This document shows, in pieces, positions 7,559-17,113 of a stretch of DNA of 64,000 bases. The stretch covers positions 1-64,000 of the forward strand of contig DATKEN010000121.1 of NCBI GenBank assembly GCA_035512155.1. The letters run 5' to 3'. This DNA is from JABCYV01 sp035512155. Lineage in GTDB: Bacteria > Acidobacteriota > Terriglobia > Terriglobales > Acidobacteriaceae. Under the pieces are notes generated by a model. It did not search any database, had not been told where the DNA came from, and saw only the letters and a list, made by a program, of their open reading frames with translations. The stretch's first letter is position 1. Every line of letters begins with the position of its first letter. Made by a program: the position numbers and the translations under genes.

Positions 7559-9472
7559 TTGCCACGCCACGGAAATTGGCCGCTCCTAGCGGCATGGCTT
7601 TTGCTTTCCGTTGCGCTTCTCGTTCTGGGCGGCGCTTCGAGCGACTCCGTACCCCAGGTCCGTTATCCCCAACCCGACATCGGAGTCGACAGGCTTGCCG
7701 CGCGCAAACAAGCGCAAGCCGACAAGGTGGACCAGTTCAAGGTTTTTTATCAGTTTCACTTCACCGACGCGCTAAAAGAGAGCGGAATCACGTTTATCCA
7801 CCACATGGTGGATGATGCCGGTATCGATTACAAGCCGGTTCACTACGATCACGGCACCGGCATTGCAGTGGCAGATGTCGATGGTGACGGGTTCTACGAT
7901 ATTTACTTCGTGAATCAGGTAGGCGGCAATGAGCTGTGGAAGAACTTGGGTGGCGGCAAGTTCAAAAACATCACGAAGGAAGCTGGAGTCGGCCTGCCCG
8001 GCCGGATCAGCGTCACCGCGTCGTTCGCCGATATCGATAACGATGGTGCCCAGGATTTGTTCGTCACCACGGTTCTCGGTGGCAATGCGTTATTAAAAAA
8101 TGACGGGCATGGGCACTTCACGAACATCACGAAAGCGTCCGGCCTCGATCTGGTCAGCCATTCTTCCGGAGCTGTTTTCTTCGACTATGACAACGATGGC
8201 CTTCTCGATCTGCTGGTTTGCAACGTGGGCAAGTACACCAGTGACAAGAAAGGCGCGCAGGGTCAGTACATAGGATTGCCGGATGCCTTCTCTGGTCATC
8301 TTCACCCTCAACGCTATGAATATCCCGTTCTATACAAGAATTTGGGCCACGACCGCTTCAAAGATGTGACTGCGGAAGTCGGCTTGCGGCCAACCGGTTG
8401 GTGCGGAGATGCAACCTTTGCCGATTTGAATGGTAACGGCTTTCCCGGCCTATTCATTCTGAACATGCAGGGCCACGACCATTTTTTTGAAAACGAAGGC
8501 GGCAAGAAGTTCGTTGACAAAACTGAACAATATTTTCCAAAGACTCCGTGGGGCGCCATGGGAGTGAAGTTTTTTGATTACGATAACGATGGCCGCATGG
8601 ATCTCATCGTCACCGACATGCATTCTGACATGAGCGAGACCGTTGATCCTGACCGTGAGAAGTTGAAATCCACTATGCGTTGGCCCGATTCCTTTCTGCA
8701 GGGGTCGCACTCGGACTACATCTGGGGCAATGCTTTCTATCACAACCTGGGCAACGGCAAGTTTGAGGAAGTCTCGGATCGTCTTGGAGTCGAGAATTAC
8801 TGGCCGTGGGGGGTAAGCATCGGAGACCTCAATGCTGACGGATGGGACGACATTTTCATCGCGTCCGGCATGAGCTTTCCCTTCCGCTACGGAATCAACT
8901 CGATGCTCTTGAATAACCGCGGGGAGAAGTTCCTGGACTCCGAATTCCTGCTCGGGATTGAGCCGCGCAAAGACATTTATGTGCCGTGGTTTGACTTAGA
9001 CTGCTCGCAAAATGGGCTGGACGAGCTGAATCAGAAGGTTTGTGTTGGACGATCAGGGAAGATCACTGTAATGTCTCCGCGCTCCAGCCGATCTTCTGTG
9101 ATGTTCGATCTCGACAACGATGGTGATCTCGACATCGTGACCAACGATTTCAACTCGGCGCCCCAGGTCCTCATCAGTGACCTGGCACAGCAGAAAGCAA
9201 TTAACTGGCTCAAAGTCGTTCTGGTCGGGACTCGATCGAATCGCAACGGACTGGGCGCCACTGTGCGCGTGCGGGCGGCCGGACAGACCTATACCAAATA
9301 CAATGACGGGAAATCTGGTTACCTCTCTCAGAGCGTGTTACCGCTTTACTTCGGTCTGGGTGACACCACAAAAATCGACCGCGTCGAAGTGGACTGGCCC
9401 TCCGGCCAAAAGCAGGTCTTGACTAATGGACTCGCGGAAAACCAGGTACTGCGGATTACCGAGCCAAAATAG
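7559..9472 (+). CDS. CRTAC1-family secreted protein (VCBS/FG-GAP repeats plus ASPIC-UnbV domain)
   Basis: 637 residues if translation begins at the TTG at 7559, which has AAGGAG eight bases upstream; a GTG at 7517 in the same frame has no ribosome site. An N-terminal hydrophobic segment (LLAAWLLLSVALLVL) is a signal peptide or anchor. At least six calcium-binding turns of the DxDxDG type follow (DVDGDG, DIDNDG, DYDNDG, DLNADG, DLDNDG), marking a seven-bladed integrin-like propeller. The C-terminal ~90 residues (NWLKVVLVGT to VDWPSGQKQVL) are the ASPIC-UnbV domain. Such proteins are extracellular or periplasmic; binding to glycans or other surface ligands is inferred only. The TPR gene at 9604 follows on the same strand. 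Confidence 0.88.
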   Translation: MPRHGNWPLLAAWLLLSVALLVLGGASSDSVPQVRYPQPDIGVDRLAARKQAQADKVDQFKVFYQFHFTDALKESGITFIHHMVDDAGIDYKPVHYDHGTGIAVADVDGDGFYDIYFVNQVGGNELWKNLGGGKFKNITKEAGVGLPGRISVTASFADIDNDGAQDLFVTTVLGGNALLKNDGHGHFTNITKASGLDLVSHSSGAVFFDYDNDGLLDLLVCNVGKYTSDKKGAQGQYIGLPDAFSGHLHPQRYEYPVLYKNLGHDRFKDVTAEVGLRPTGWCGDATFADLNGNGFPGLFILNMQGHDHFFENEGGKKFVDKTEQYFPKTPWGAMGVKFFDYDNDGRMDLIVTDMHSDMSETVDPDREKLKSTMRWPDSFLQGSHSDYIWGNAFYHNLGNGKFEEVSDRLGVENYWPWGVSIGDLNADGWDDIFIASGMSFPFRYGINSMLLNNRGEKFLDSEFLLGIEPRKDIYVPWFDLDCSQNGLDELNQKVCVGRSGKITVMSPRSSRSSVMFDLDNDGDLDIVTNDFNSAPQVLISDLAQQKAINWLKVVLVGTRSNRNGLGATVRVRAAGQTYTKYNDGKSGYLSQSVLPLYFGLGDTTKIDRVEVDWPSGQKQVLTNGLAENQVLRITEPK

Positions 9473-9603
9473 CCGAGAGATATCTCTTTCCTACGCTCGC
9501 AAGTAAAATCGGTTGGACTTAAAAGAAAACGGGAATACTATGTGACTTCATGAAAGCTTCTAGGGGCGGGTCGGCCTCGAGTCGACGATGCAGGGGAGGG
9601 CTT

Positions 9604-10494
9604 ATGAAGCAACTATCGGTGCTGCGCTGCGGCCGCCCAGTCCTGATGTTCTTTTGTGCAAGCGCATTAGTCTTAAGCGTGACGCCATTGCTGGCTCAGC
9701 ACAGGGGCGGTGGGAATACACGCCCTCCGACGCCGGCACCTCAAGCTCCTACCACCCCAGCCCCGGCAACCAACTTTGACCAAAACAAGCTGATGTTGGA
9801 TAGCAACGTCAAGCCAGCCTCGTCACCGATTGCAAAAGAGAATAACTGTTTTCTTGCCCCGCTCAACGGGGTGCGCTCTGCCACCGTTGGGATTGCCGAT
9901 TTGCAAATTCCGGCCAAGGCGCAAAGGAAATACGAGGATGGTTGTGCGGCCGTCAAGAATAATAAATTAGTCGAAGCTGAGAATCATTTTCGCAAGGCGG
10001 TTAAGGAATGGCCAAAATATTCGGCTGCCTGGGTCGTGCTGGGTCAAGTACTGGAAGCCCAGCAGAAAACTGAAGATGCCCACAATGCCTGTTCTCAGCC
10101 TCTGACAACCGACGCGAATTTCTTGCCAGCCTATCTTTGCCTGGCGGATATCTTCGCGCGCTCACAGAGTTGGGATAAAGTGCTGCAGCTTAGCAGTCGC
10201 GCCCTGGAAATTGACCCAACTAACGATATGGTGGCGTACGAATACAACGCTGCGGCAAACCTGAATCTGCACAATTTGCCTGAGGCAGAGAAAAGCGCGT
10301 TGCGGGGTGCAGAAATCGACAAAAGCAACATCGATCCGCGCTTGCATTTCCTGCTGGCTCAAATCTACGAAGCGAAGGGTGATCGCGCGGGTGAAGCTGC
10401 TCAATTACGCGAGTATCTGAAATTCGCCAGCGATCCCAACGATGTAGCGATGGTAAAGAACTACCTGGCGGATCTTGACAAGCAGAGCAAATAA
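9604..10494 (+). CDS. Secreted TPR-repeat protein
   Basis: 296 residues from the ATG at 9604, which follows GGGGAGGG; an upstream in-frame ATG at 9550 adds 18 basic residues and lacks such a site. Residues 1-34 are a Sec signal peptide (MFFCASALVLSVTPLLA then QHR). A Pro/Thr-rich linker follows, then from about residue 110 a series of TPR units (YEDGCAAVKNNKLVEAENHFRKAV; AAWVVLGQVLEAQQKTEDA; FLPAYLCLADIFARSQSWDKVLQ; and two more). It is probably a periplasmic scaffold acting with the CRTAC1 protein encoded just upstream. The pair mirrors the TPR-CRTAC1 order on the opposite strand at 10.5-17 kb and converges on it. Confidence 0.82.
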   Translation: MKQLSVLRCGRPVLMFFCASALVLSVTPLLAQHRGGGNTRPPTPAPQAPTTPAPATNFDQNKLMLDSNVKPASSPIAKENNCFLAPLNGVRSATVGIADLQIPAKAQRKYEDGCAAVKNNKLVEAENHFRKAVKEWPKYSAAWVVLGQVLEAQQKTEDAHNACSQPLTTDANFLPAYLCLADIFARSQSWDKVLQLSSRALEIDPTNDMVAYEYNAAANLNLHNLPEAEKSALRGAEIDKSNIDPRLHFLLAQIYEAKGDRAGEAAQLREYLKFASDPNDVAMVKNYLADLDKQSK

Positions 10495-10525
10495 GCCACT
10501 GCGGGTTTCAGCGAAGATTCTGCGG

Positions 10526-12262
10526 TTACTTCCACTTAGCCTCACCCTCCACGATTGTAATGTAACGGTTAAGAGGAACCTCGGTAAACCGCTCAATGGC
10601 ATGGCTGGGCGCCGGCCATTTCACTTCGATCCAATCAAGCTTGGTTCGCTTTCCAATTCCCAGCACCACACGAGGATCATGCGATGAAAGATAGCTGCCT
10701 CCGCCTACTTTCGTTGTGCTCCGCTTCAAATCCCCGGCTTGGTACCTGACACGCGCCCCCACTGCATCGATGTTCGACTTTGTTCCAACCAGGCGTAGTC
10801 CTAGCCAGTTATTCTGTGCGCCAAGTTCGTTGCGAAGCAGAACCGGCGCTTCATCGTTATTCGAGATCAGCACATCGACCGCGCCATCGTTGTTGAAGTC
10901 TCCCAGCGCCAGGCCGCGGCTCGCCATCGGCGTTGCGAAAACGGGGCCGCTCTCCTGGCTGACATCCTTTAGTCCCGTGCCCGTATTGTGGAACAGCAGA
11001 GGCGGTTCACGATATGTCACACGAGGGTAGATCACGTCGATAAGATCATCAGGGTGACCGTTCGCGATCATCAAATCCAAGTTACCGTCATTGTCGTAGT
11101 CAAAGAATTTCACACCCCAACCGCTCTTCATTTTCGTGGCATTTGCAATGCCCGAAGGCACGGCCATATCTTCAAAAGTCTCGTCGTGCTTGTTGCGATA
11201 GATGGCATCGAGTTCATGGTTCATGTTGGTGACAAACAAATCCATCCAGCCGGCCTGGTGGAGGTCCGCAGCGTCAACGCCCATCCCAGACCGGATTGTT
11301 CCCCCCTCTCCATATGCCACGCCCGACGTAAAACCAATCTCCTCGAAGTGCTTACCTGCGCGGTTCACATACAAGAAATTGGCCAACTGGTCGTTGGCCA
11401 CGAACAGATCCATCCAGCCGTCGTTGTTAATGTCTGCCGCTACTACTCCCCACGCCCTACCAGGGTTGTCTGCAATACCAGCACTCTGGCTGACATCGGT
11501 AAATGTGCCGTCTCCGTTGTTATGAAACAACCAACTGGGCATGGGCTTGTAAACCCTGGGATTGCAGTATTCCGTTGAGCTCTCGAGCCCAGGCAAGCGA
11601 GGAGCCGCGCAGTGTTGGTGATTCGCCTTGTCAAACTCTCCAAAGCGGCAGACAAATAGATCCAGATTTCCGTCGTTGTCATAATCAACCCACACCGCGC
11701 TGGACGCCCATCCCGGAGCGGCAACCCCAGCCTTCTCCGTAACGTCGGTAAAGGTGCCGTCCCGATTGTTCCGGTACAGAATGCTGCGTCCGTACTGCGT
11801 CAGATAAAGGTCTGGGAAACCATCCCGGTTGTAATCCCCAACGGCAGCGCCCATCCCGAAGCCGCCTCCGCTCACGCCGGCTTTCTCGGTGACATCAGTA
11901 AACGTACCATCCCGATTATTGTGGTATAGAGCGTTGTGCAATGGATGGGGAGGGTTGAAAAAATCACTTCGTCCAGTGTTCACCAGGTAAATGTCCATCC
12001 ATCCATCGTTGTCGTAATCGAGAAATGCGCAACCCGACCCGTCCGTCTCCGGCAGGTATCTCTCTGCAGATTTTCCACTGGAATGCACCCAGGTGATGCC
12101 GCTAACGGTTGGGGGAACCAATGTGAAAGGATAAACGGGATCCGGATGGACTGCAGCAAATCGGCCAAGGGCGCCGAGAGTGAGGCTACCAGTTATTCCG
12201 CGTATGAACTGCCGCCGGGAAATACAAACGCAATTCTCCCGTAATCCCAGCGGTAGTCTCAT
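10526..12262 (-). CDS. CRTAC1-family protein with Tat signal, copy 3 of the operon
   Basis: 578 residues from the ATG at 12262, which overlaps the TGA of the upstream gene as ATGA; a GTG six bases earlier is also in frame. Residues ~16-40 are a twin-arginine signal (SRRQFIRG then GITGSLTLGAL), so export of a folded protein, perhaps with a cofactor or metal, is predicted. The body has repeated DYDNDG, DYNRDG, DINNDG and DFNNDG calcium-binding turns of a VCBS/FG-GAP propeller, and the C-terminus is an ASPIC-UnbV domain (NWLGLRLVGTKSN to LNRYITIVEGE). It is strikingly similar along its whole length to the gene immediately upstream, so the two arose by tandem duplication. Confidence 0.88.
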   Translation of the reverse strand: MRLPLGLRENCVCISRRQFIRGITGSLTLGALGRFAAVHPDPVYPFTLVPPTVSGITWVHSSGKSAERYLPETDGSGCAFLDYDNDGWMDIYLVNTGRSDFFNPPHPLHNALYHNNRDGTFTDVTEKAGVSGGGFGMGAAVGDYNRDGFPDLYLTQYGRSILYRNNRDGTFTDVTEKAGVAAPGWASSAVWVDYDNDGNLDLFVCRFGEFDKANHQHCAAPRLPGLESSTEYCNPRVYKPMPSWLFHNNGDGTFTDVSQSAGIADNPGRAWGVVAADINNDGWMDLFVANDQLANFLYVNRAGKHFEEIGFTSGVAYGEGGTIRSGMGVDAADLHQAGWMDLFVTNMNHELDAIYRNKHDETFEDMAVPSGIANATKMKSGWGVKFFDYDNDGNLDLMIANGHPDDLIDVIYPRVTYREPPLLFHNTGTGLKDVSQESGPVFATPMASRGLALGDFNNDGAVDVLISNNDEAPVLLRNELGAQNNWLGLRLVGTKSNIDAVGARVRYQAGDLKRSTTKVGGGSYLSSHDPRVVLGIGKRTKLDWIEVKWPAPSHAIERFTEVPLNRYITIVEGEAKWK

Positions 12263-14007
12263 TGCCACTTCTGTTCACCCTCCACGATCGTGATGTAGCG
12301 ATTCAAGGGCAGATCAGTGTAGCGCTGGGTGATTGTGCTGGGTTGAGGCCACTTAATTTCAATCCAATCGATTCTTGCCCGCTTTCCAATACCCAGCACA
12401 ACCCGAGGATCGTGCGATGACAGAAAGCTGCCACCGCCAACTTTCATCCTGCTTCTCTTTAAGTCGCCCGCCTGATATGTAACGCGAGCCCCGATGGCAT
12501 CGATGTTTGCCTTCTTTCCAATCAGGCGCAGGCCCAGCCAGTTGTTGTGCGCTCCTACGTCGTTACGAAGCAAAAGAGGCGGCTCGTCGTTATTCACGAT
12601 CAGCACATCCACCGCCCCGTCATTGTTGAAGTCGCCAACGGCCAGCCCGCGGCTCGCCATCGGTCTTGTAAAAACCGGCCCGCTTTCCGAACTGACGTTT
12701 TTCCATCCAGCAGGCGTGTTTTGAAACAGCAACAGCGGCTCGCGAAAAGTTACCTGAGGCTTGATCTTTTCGACGATATCATTGGGATGTCCGTTGGCAA
12801 TAAACAGGTCAAGGTTGCCATCGTTGTCATAGTCAAGGAATTTCACACCCCAGCCGCTCATCATCTCGGTGGCTCGTCCAATGCCGGACGACACTGCTTT
12901 ATCGTCAAAACTTTCGTCGTGCTTGTTTTGATAGAGTGCGTACATCTCGTGATCCAGGTTAGTGACGAACAGATCCATCCATCCGTCTTCGTTAAAGTCA
13001 GCTGAATCCACTCCCATGCCCGACCGTATCTTGCCTCCCTCGCCATACCCCACTCCCGCCGTGAAGCCGATCTCGTCAAAGTGTTTTCCTTGACGATTGA
13101 CAAACAGAAAATTCGCGACCGTATCGTTGGAAACGAAGAGATCCATCCATCCGTCATTGTTTATGTCCGTGGCGACCACTCCCCACGTTTTACCGGAGTA
13201 ATCGGCGATGCCGGTTTTCTGACTAACGTCGGTAAACGTTCCGTCGCCGTTGTTATGGAAGAGCCAACTGGGCAGCGGGTCGTAGACTTTGGGATAACAA
13301 TACTCGTTCATGCCAGCAACTCCTGGAATATTCGGATCGCCGCAATGTTGATTCCTTAACTTATCGTAGTCGGCGAATTGACAGACGAATAAGTCGAGGC
13401 GCCCGTCGTTATCGTAATCGAACCACGCAGCGCTCGACCCCCAGCCCGGCGCGGACACCCCTGCGTGCTCGGTCACATCCGTAAATGTACCGTCGCCATT
13501 GTTGCGATATAGAATGCTGCGTCCATACTGGGTAACGTAAATGTCCGGAAACCCGTCCCCGTTGTAGTCACCCATGGCAACACCCATTCCGTAGCCGCCC
13601 GCGCCCACCCCGGCTTTTTCAGTAACATCGGTGAACGTGCCATCTCGATTGTTGTGATAGAGGGCATTGCGCAACGGGGTCTGGGGAGTATAAAAATCGG
13701 CGCGACCGCTGTTCACCAGATAAATGTCCATCCAGCCATCGTTGTCGTAGTCGAGAAACGCACACCCTGGACCACTAATTTCCGGCAGATATTTGTCCTT
13801 TGACTTCCCGGCAGTATGCGTCCAGGTGATCCCACTTTGGGCGGGCAAGACTTCTGAGAACGGATAAAGGGGGCTGCTCACTTCGAAGGCATGGATGAAT
13901 CGTGGCAGCACGCCAAACGCCGCAGTACCGGCCAGCATTTGTAGAAAATCTCTGCGATGCAATCCACTCGGCCGCCAACGGGTTGTTTGGTCTATTTTCG
14001 TCAACAT
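12259..14007 (-). CDS. CRTAC1-family protein with Tat signal, copy 2 of the operon
   Basis: 582 residues from the ATG at 14007. A twin-arginine signal is present (LHRRDFLQML then AGTAAFGVLPRF). The mature part begins with the family opening (SGITWTHTAGKS, PGCAFLDYDNDGWMDIY) and continues through repeated DxDxDG and DxNxDG turns to a C-terminal ASPIC-UnbV domain (NWLGLRLIGKKANIDAIGAR). It overlaps the next gene by four bases (ATGA), suggesting translational coupling, and is separated from the upstream CRTAC1 gene by 49 bases. Likely periplasmic or surface-located after Tat export. Function unknown beyond ligand binding inferred from the propeller fold. Confidence 0.88.
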   Translation of the reverse strand: MLTKIDQTTRWRPSGLHRRDFLQMLAGTAAFGVLPRFIHAFEVSSPLYPFSEVLPAQSGITWTHTAGKSKDKYLPEISGPGCAFLDYDNDGWMDIYLVNSGRADFYTPQTPLRNALYHNNRDGTFTDVTEKAGVGAGGYGMGVAMGDYNGDGFPDIYVTQYGRSILYRNNGDGTFTDVTEHAGVSAPGWGSSAAWFDYDNDGRLDLFVCQFADYDKLRNQHCGDPNIPGVAGMNEYCYPKVYDPLPSWLFHNNGDGTFTDVSQKTGIADYSGKTWGVVATDINNDGWMDLFVSNDTVANFLFVNRQGKHFDEIGFTAGVGYGEGGKIRSGMGVDSADFNEDGWMDLFVTNLDHEMYALYQNKHDESFDDKAVSSGIGRATEMMSGWGVKFLDYDNDGNLDLFIANGHPNDIVEKIKPQVTFREPLLLFQNTPAGWKNVSSESGPVFTRPMASRGLAVGDFNNDGAVDVLIVNNDEPPLLLRNDVGAHNNWLGLRLIGKKANIDAIGARVTYQAGDLKRSRMKVGGGSFLSSHDPRVVLGIGKRARIDWIEIKWPQPSTITQRYTDLPLNRYITIVEGEQKWQ

Positions 14008-14056
14008 AGAGAGCGGGCCGTTGAAACGATGACGAAATGCAAGGTGATGGATAACC

Positions 14057-15931
14057 TCAAGGCCGAGAGCTCTTCTTGGGCGCTTTACCCGCTACCCGAT
14101 CAGCGGGATGACCAGTAGGAGCAACGGGAGCTCTAGTCGAGGGCACAGCGCGAACGAACTTTTGCAGCTCCAAGCGATCGCGGCCTTCCTCAATCAAGTA
14201 GAACTTATCCGCCTCGACATTGTGGAAGACTTGCTGTTGTCCGCTCGGCCACTTGATCTCCACGGTTTCCGCGCGAATAGCTTTCGCTAATCCGAAATTC
14301 GCTCGCAAGTCGCTCTGCGAGAGATAACTGCCACCGCCCGCAATCTCCCGGATTTGCCAGAGGCCGCCGGCCTGGACACGGACGCGGGCACCCATTGCGT
14401 CACGATTGCTCTTCGTCCCCGCTAATTTGAAGTTGAGAAAATGATTGCCGTTGCCGCCGCTGTTGTGCAGCAGCAGCGGAGGATCTCCGTTATTACCCAC
14501 AACTACATCAATAAAGCCATCATTGTCGAAGTCAGCAAACGCAACTCCACGGCCAGCATACGGGGTTTGAAAGCCGGTCCCTGCCAGCTTGGTAGCCTCC
14601 ACGAACTTGCCCTTGCCTTCGTTGTGAAACAGAGAATTGATTTGTTTGTATCGGATATCGGGGTAGACTTGCTCGACTTCCGGATAGACATGCCCGTTGG
14701 CGATGAACAGATCAAGCCAGCCATCATTGTCGTAGTCAAAAAACCCTCCGCCAAAGCTGAGCACATCGCGGGTGGGACCCGTAATGCCAGCCTGATCACT
14801 TACCTCCTCGAATACGCCCTTCCCGTCATTATGCCAGAGATGGTCCGAGTTCTTCTGGAAATCCGAAATATAGAGGTCGAGCCAGCCATCGTTATCGTAG
14901 TCACCCAGAGAAATACACATGGCAGCCATGATATTGCCGCGTCCGGTGAGGGCCATGCCACTCAGGAGTGCAATCTCATTGAAAGTACCGTTGTGTTCGT
15001 TGTGATACAGATACGCATTGAGTCCGTCGTTGGCTACGAATAGATCCGGCCAGCCATCATTGTCGTAGTCCGCTGCGCCAACTGACAGATTCTTTCCTTC
15101 CGGCTGATAGATCCCTGCAGCCGAGGTCACATTGGTGAAAGTCCCGTCACCATTATTGTGATAAAGCATGTCAGGACTTCCCCGATAAACACTCGGTGGA
15201 CAATTCGTGAGCGCTTCGGCGAATTTGCAATAGCGCAAGCTGTCCGGACCAAAGGTGACGTATCCTCCAACGTAAAGATCAAGGCGGCCATCGCGATCGT
15301 AATCGAAGAATGTAGCGCCGGAGTGAAACTGAGTTCCAGACTCGGTGCCCGCCACCCCAGCTCTGTCAGTCACATCCGTAAAAGTGCCGTTCCCGTTGTT
15401 GTGGTACAGAACATTGCGTCCAAACTGGGTCACGTAGAGGTCAGGAAAACCGTCGTTATCGTAGTCGCCCCACACGCATCCCAGACCGAAGCCGGTTCCC
15501 GGGACACCGGCATTTTCGGTCACATCGGTGAAGGTGCCGTCGCCATTGTTGTGGTAAAGCGCGTTACGCACGGAGATGCCGCGGTTGTAGAGATCGCGGC
15601 CATTCACGAAATAGATATCCTGAAAACCGTCGCCATCGAAATCCGCCACACATACGCCAGGACCGAATTCTTCCCGGATCACTGCCATGCCGTTGTTCCC
15701 TTTGTAGTGGACAAACTTGATTCCCGCCTGCTGGGTGACGTTCGTGAACTGCACCGTCACCGGAGGTGAGATCTGAGCCTCGGACAGGAAAGTCCAGCTC
15801 AAGGGGATCATCAGGACAGCTATCGACAATCGCGCCCAAAAGAAAAGTGGAGCAATGCGCAAGATGCGCGAAGGGGCACATCCCGGCGACGTTCGATCAT
15901 CCGTGTCAGACAATTGTTTTCCGCTTGCCAA
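14057..15931 (-). CDS. CRTAC1-family protein, copy 1 of the operon (Sec-type N-terminus)
   Basis: 624 residues if the TTG at 15931 is used; no clear ribosome site marks the start, and an internal ATG (about residue 41) lies inside the hydrophobic segment, so the N-terminus is uncertain. Unlike copies 2 and 3 there is no twin-arginine motif; a hydrophobic segment (LSIAVLMIPLSWTFLSEAQ) looks like a Sec signal or anchor. The rest is the same architecture: DFDGDG, DYDNDG and DYDRDG turns, then ASPIC-UnbV (HFLNFKLAGTKSNRDAMGAR). A C-terminal basic tail of ~45 residues extends past the domain. It lies 26 bases after the TPR gene and 49 bases before copy 2. Confidence 0.85.
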   Translation of the reverse strand: MASGKQLSDTDDRTSPGCAPSRILRIAPLFFWARLSIAVLMIPLSWTFLSEAQISPPVTVQFTNVTQQAGIKFVHYKGNNGMAVIREEFGPGVCVADFDGDGFQDIYFVNGRDLYNRGISVRNALYHNNGDGTFTDVTENAGVPGTGFGLGCVWGDYDNDGFPDLYVTQFGRNVLYHNNGNGTFTDVTDRAGVAGTESGTQFHSGATFFDYDRDGRLDLYVGGYVTFGPDSLRYCKFAEALTNCPPSVYRGSPDMLYHNNGDGTFTNVTSAAGIYQPEGKNLSVGAADYDNDGWPDLFVANDGLNAYLYHNEHNGTFNEIALLSGMALTGRGNIMAAMCISLGDYDNDGWLDLYISDFQKNSDHLWHNDGKGVFEEVSDQAGITGPTRDVLSFGGGFFDYDNDGWLDLFIANGHVYPEVEQVYPDIRYKQINSLFHNEGKGKFVEATKLAGTGFQTPYAGRGVAFADFDNDGFIDVVVGNNGDPPLLLHNSGGNGNHFLNFKLAGTKSNRDAMGARVRVQAGGLWQIREIAGGGSYLSQSDLRANFGLAKAIRAETVEIKWPSGQQQVFHNVEADKFYLIEEGRDRLELQKFVRAVPSTRAPVAPTGHPADRVAGKAPKKSSRP

Positions 15932-15957
15932 TCGCGCGTAGAGGCCGTCGTCAACCG

Positions 15958-16965
15958 CTATTTCGGCTGCTCCGGAGTTTGTGTTCCCTGCCCCTTTGAC
16001 TGCTGCATGAATCCTTCTTGCACTTTGCGCTTTACCTGTTCGAGGCTTTCCGCAGTTTGTCGTTGCAGCGCGGCTTCTCGGTTCGCGTCAGCTTTCCGCC
16101 CTGCGCCAGCATATGCGAGCGCCAATTGAAAATGACCAGTGGGGCTGTCGGGAGCGAGCGTCTCATAGGTCTCAAGCGGAGGAATCGCTTCAGCAAAGCG
16201 TTTCTGCGATACTAATGCCATCCCGAGCGCCAGGTAAGCATCGGAGAAGCCAGTATCCAGTTTCGTGGCGCGCGAAAAATGGCGGATCGCCGCCGAAGTA
16301 TCATTCTCATTCTTGGCCAGGTCGCCCAGGACGTATTCCGCGCTCGCGTTGTTGGGATCAATCTCCAGTTCCTGCTCGAAGTTCCTCTTCACATCCGTAA
16401 TGATGTCGCTCGTTAGCGGCGTTTTCGAGAGCAAAGTACGCCCCAGGCGCGCATGGATGCCCGGTACCAGGGGATTGATCTCCAGGATCTTTCGATATTC
16501 CGCAGCCGCTTCGTCCCACTTTCCTTGCGATTCCAGCGTTTCTGCGTTCAGTTCGTGAACCTGGTAGGAAAAAGGCGCTTCGCGCATTAGTTCGTGAGAA
16601 GCGTGGATGGACAAATCGGAATAAGCGTGCGTGGCGGCATAGAGAACCTCGGGATCGTTAGGGAAATCGCGGCCCAACACATCAAGAAAATCCAGAGATT
16701 CGAACGGAATGTCGTGGGTCATCGCACAGTGGATGCCGTCGAGCCCCACTCTCTTCTTAAGGTCCCTCTCTAAGGTTTGGTGAATTGCTTTCTTTAAGAG
16801 AGGCAGTGCTTCGGTGCAGTGACCATTCTCTGCCAGGTTTGCGGCGTGCAGCGCAACCTCTTTCCCGCTAGGCGCCGCGCCCTTCTTTTGAACTTGGGCA
16901 GGAGAAACTGCAACGGTTATCAGCACGAGAAGAGCACCTGCAAAAGCTTTAACACTGCTAAACAT
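15958..16965 (-). CDS. Secreted TPR-repeat protein heading the CRTAC1 operon
   Basis: 335 residues from the ATG at 16965; the frame is open for 30 more codons but those lack a signal sequence. Residues 1-23 are a Sec signal peptide ending SPA. From residue ~35 to 300 the chain is helical repeats (AANLAENGHCTEALPLLKKAI; ELNAETLESQGKWDEAAAEYRKIL; ARLGRTLL; SAEYVLGDLAKNENDTSAAIRHFSRA; AYLALGMALVSQKRFAEAIPPLE; AHFQLALAYAGAGRKADA-like), i.e. five to seven TPRs. The C-terminus is Gln/Gly-rich. It is the first gene after the intrinsic terminator that follows the TonB receptor gene, so it has its own promoter or depends on read-through. Confidence 0.82.
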   Translation of the reverse strand: MFSSVKAFAGALLVLITVAVSPAQVQKKGAAPSGKEVALHAANLAENGHCTEALPLLKKAIHQTLERDLKKRVGLDGIHCAMTHDIPFESLDFLDVLGRDFPNDPEVLYAATHAYSDLSIHASHELMREAPFSYQVHELNAETLESQGKWDEAAAEYRKILEINPLVPGIHARLGRTLLSKTPLTSDIITDVKRNFEQELEIDPNNASAEYVLGDLAKNENDTSAAIRHFSRATKLDTGFSDAYLALGMALVSQKRFAEAIPPLETYETLAPDSPTGHFQLALAYAGAGRKADANREAALQRQTAESLEQVKRKVQEGFMQQSKGQGTQTPEQPK

Positions 16966-17062
16966 TCGCCGATTATAAACGTAACATTGAGGCCTAAAGA
17001 TGGAAATCACCGAGGGAAAAGGCGGTCCGCATTCTCTCCGTGGCTCTCGAGTCACAGTATGG

Positions 17063-17088
17063 AAAAAAGCAGGCGCCGCAGCGCCTGC
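17063..17088 (-). terminator. Intrinsic terminator after the TonB receptor gene
   Basis: On the minus strand GCAGGCGC and GCGCCTGC form a perfect 8-bp stem with a TGCG loop, followed directly by six T. It starts 26 bases after the receptor stop codon and lies ~100 bases before the TPR gene. Confidence 0.85.
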
Positions 17089-17113
17089 CTCTTCGTTAGC
17101 CGCTCGCTCCGGC

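Noticed and set aside
14441..15769. Long plus-strand open frames opposite the CRTAC1 genes
   Set aside because: Repeated DxDxDG codons are GC-rich and leave the complement open; products are repetitive Ile/Val/Ile text.
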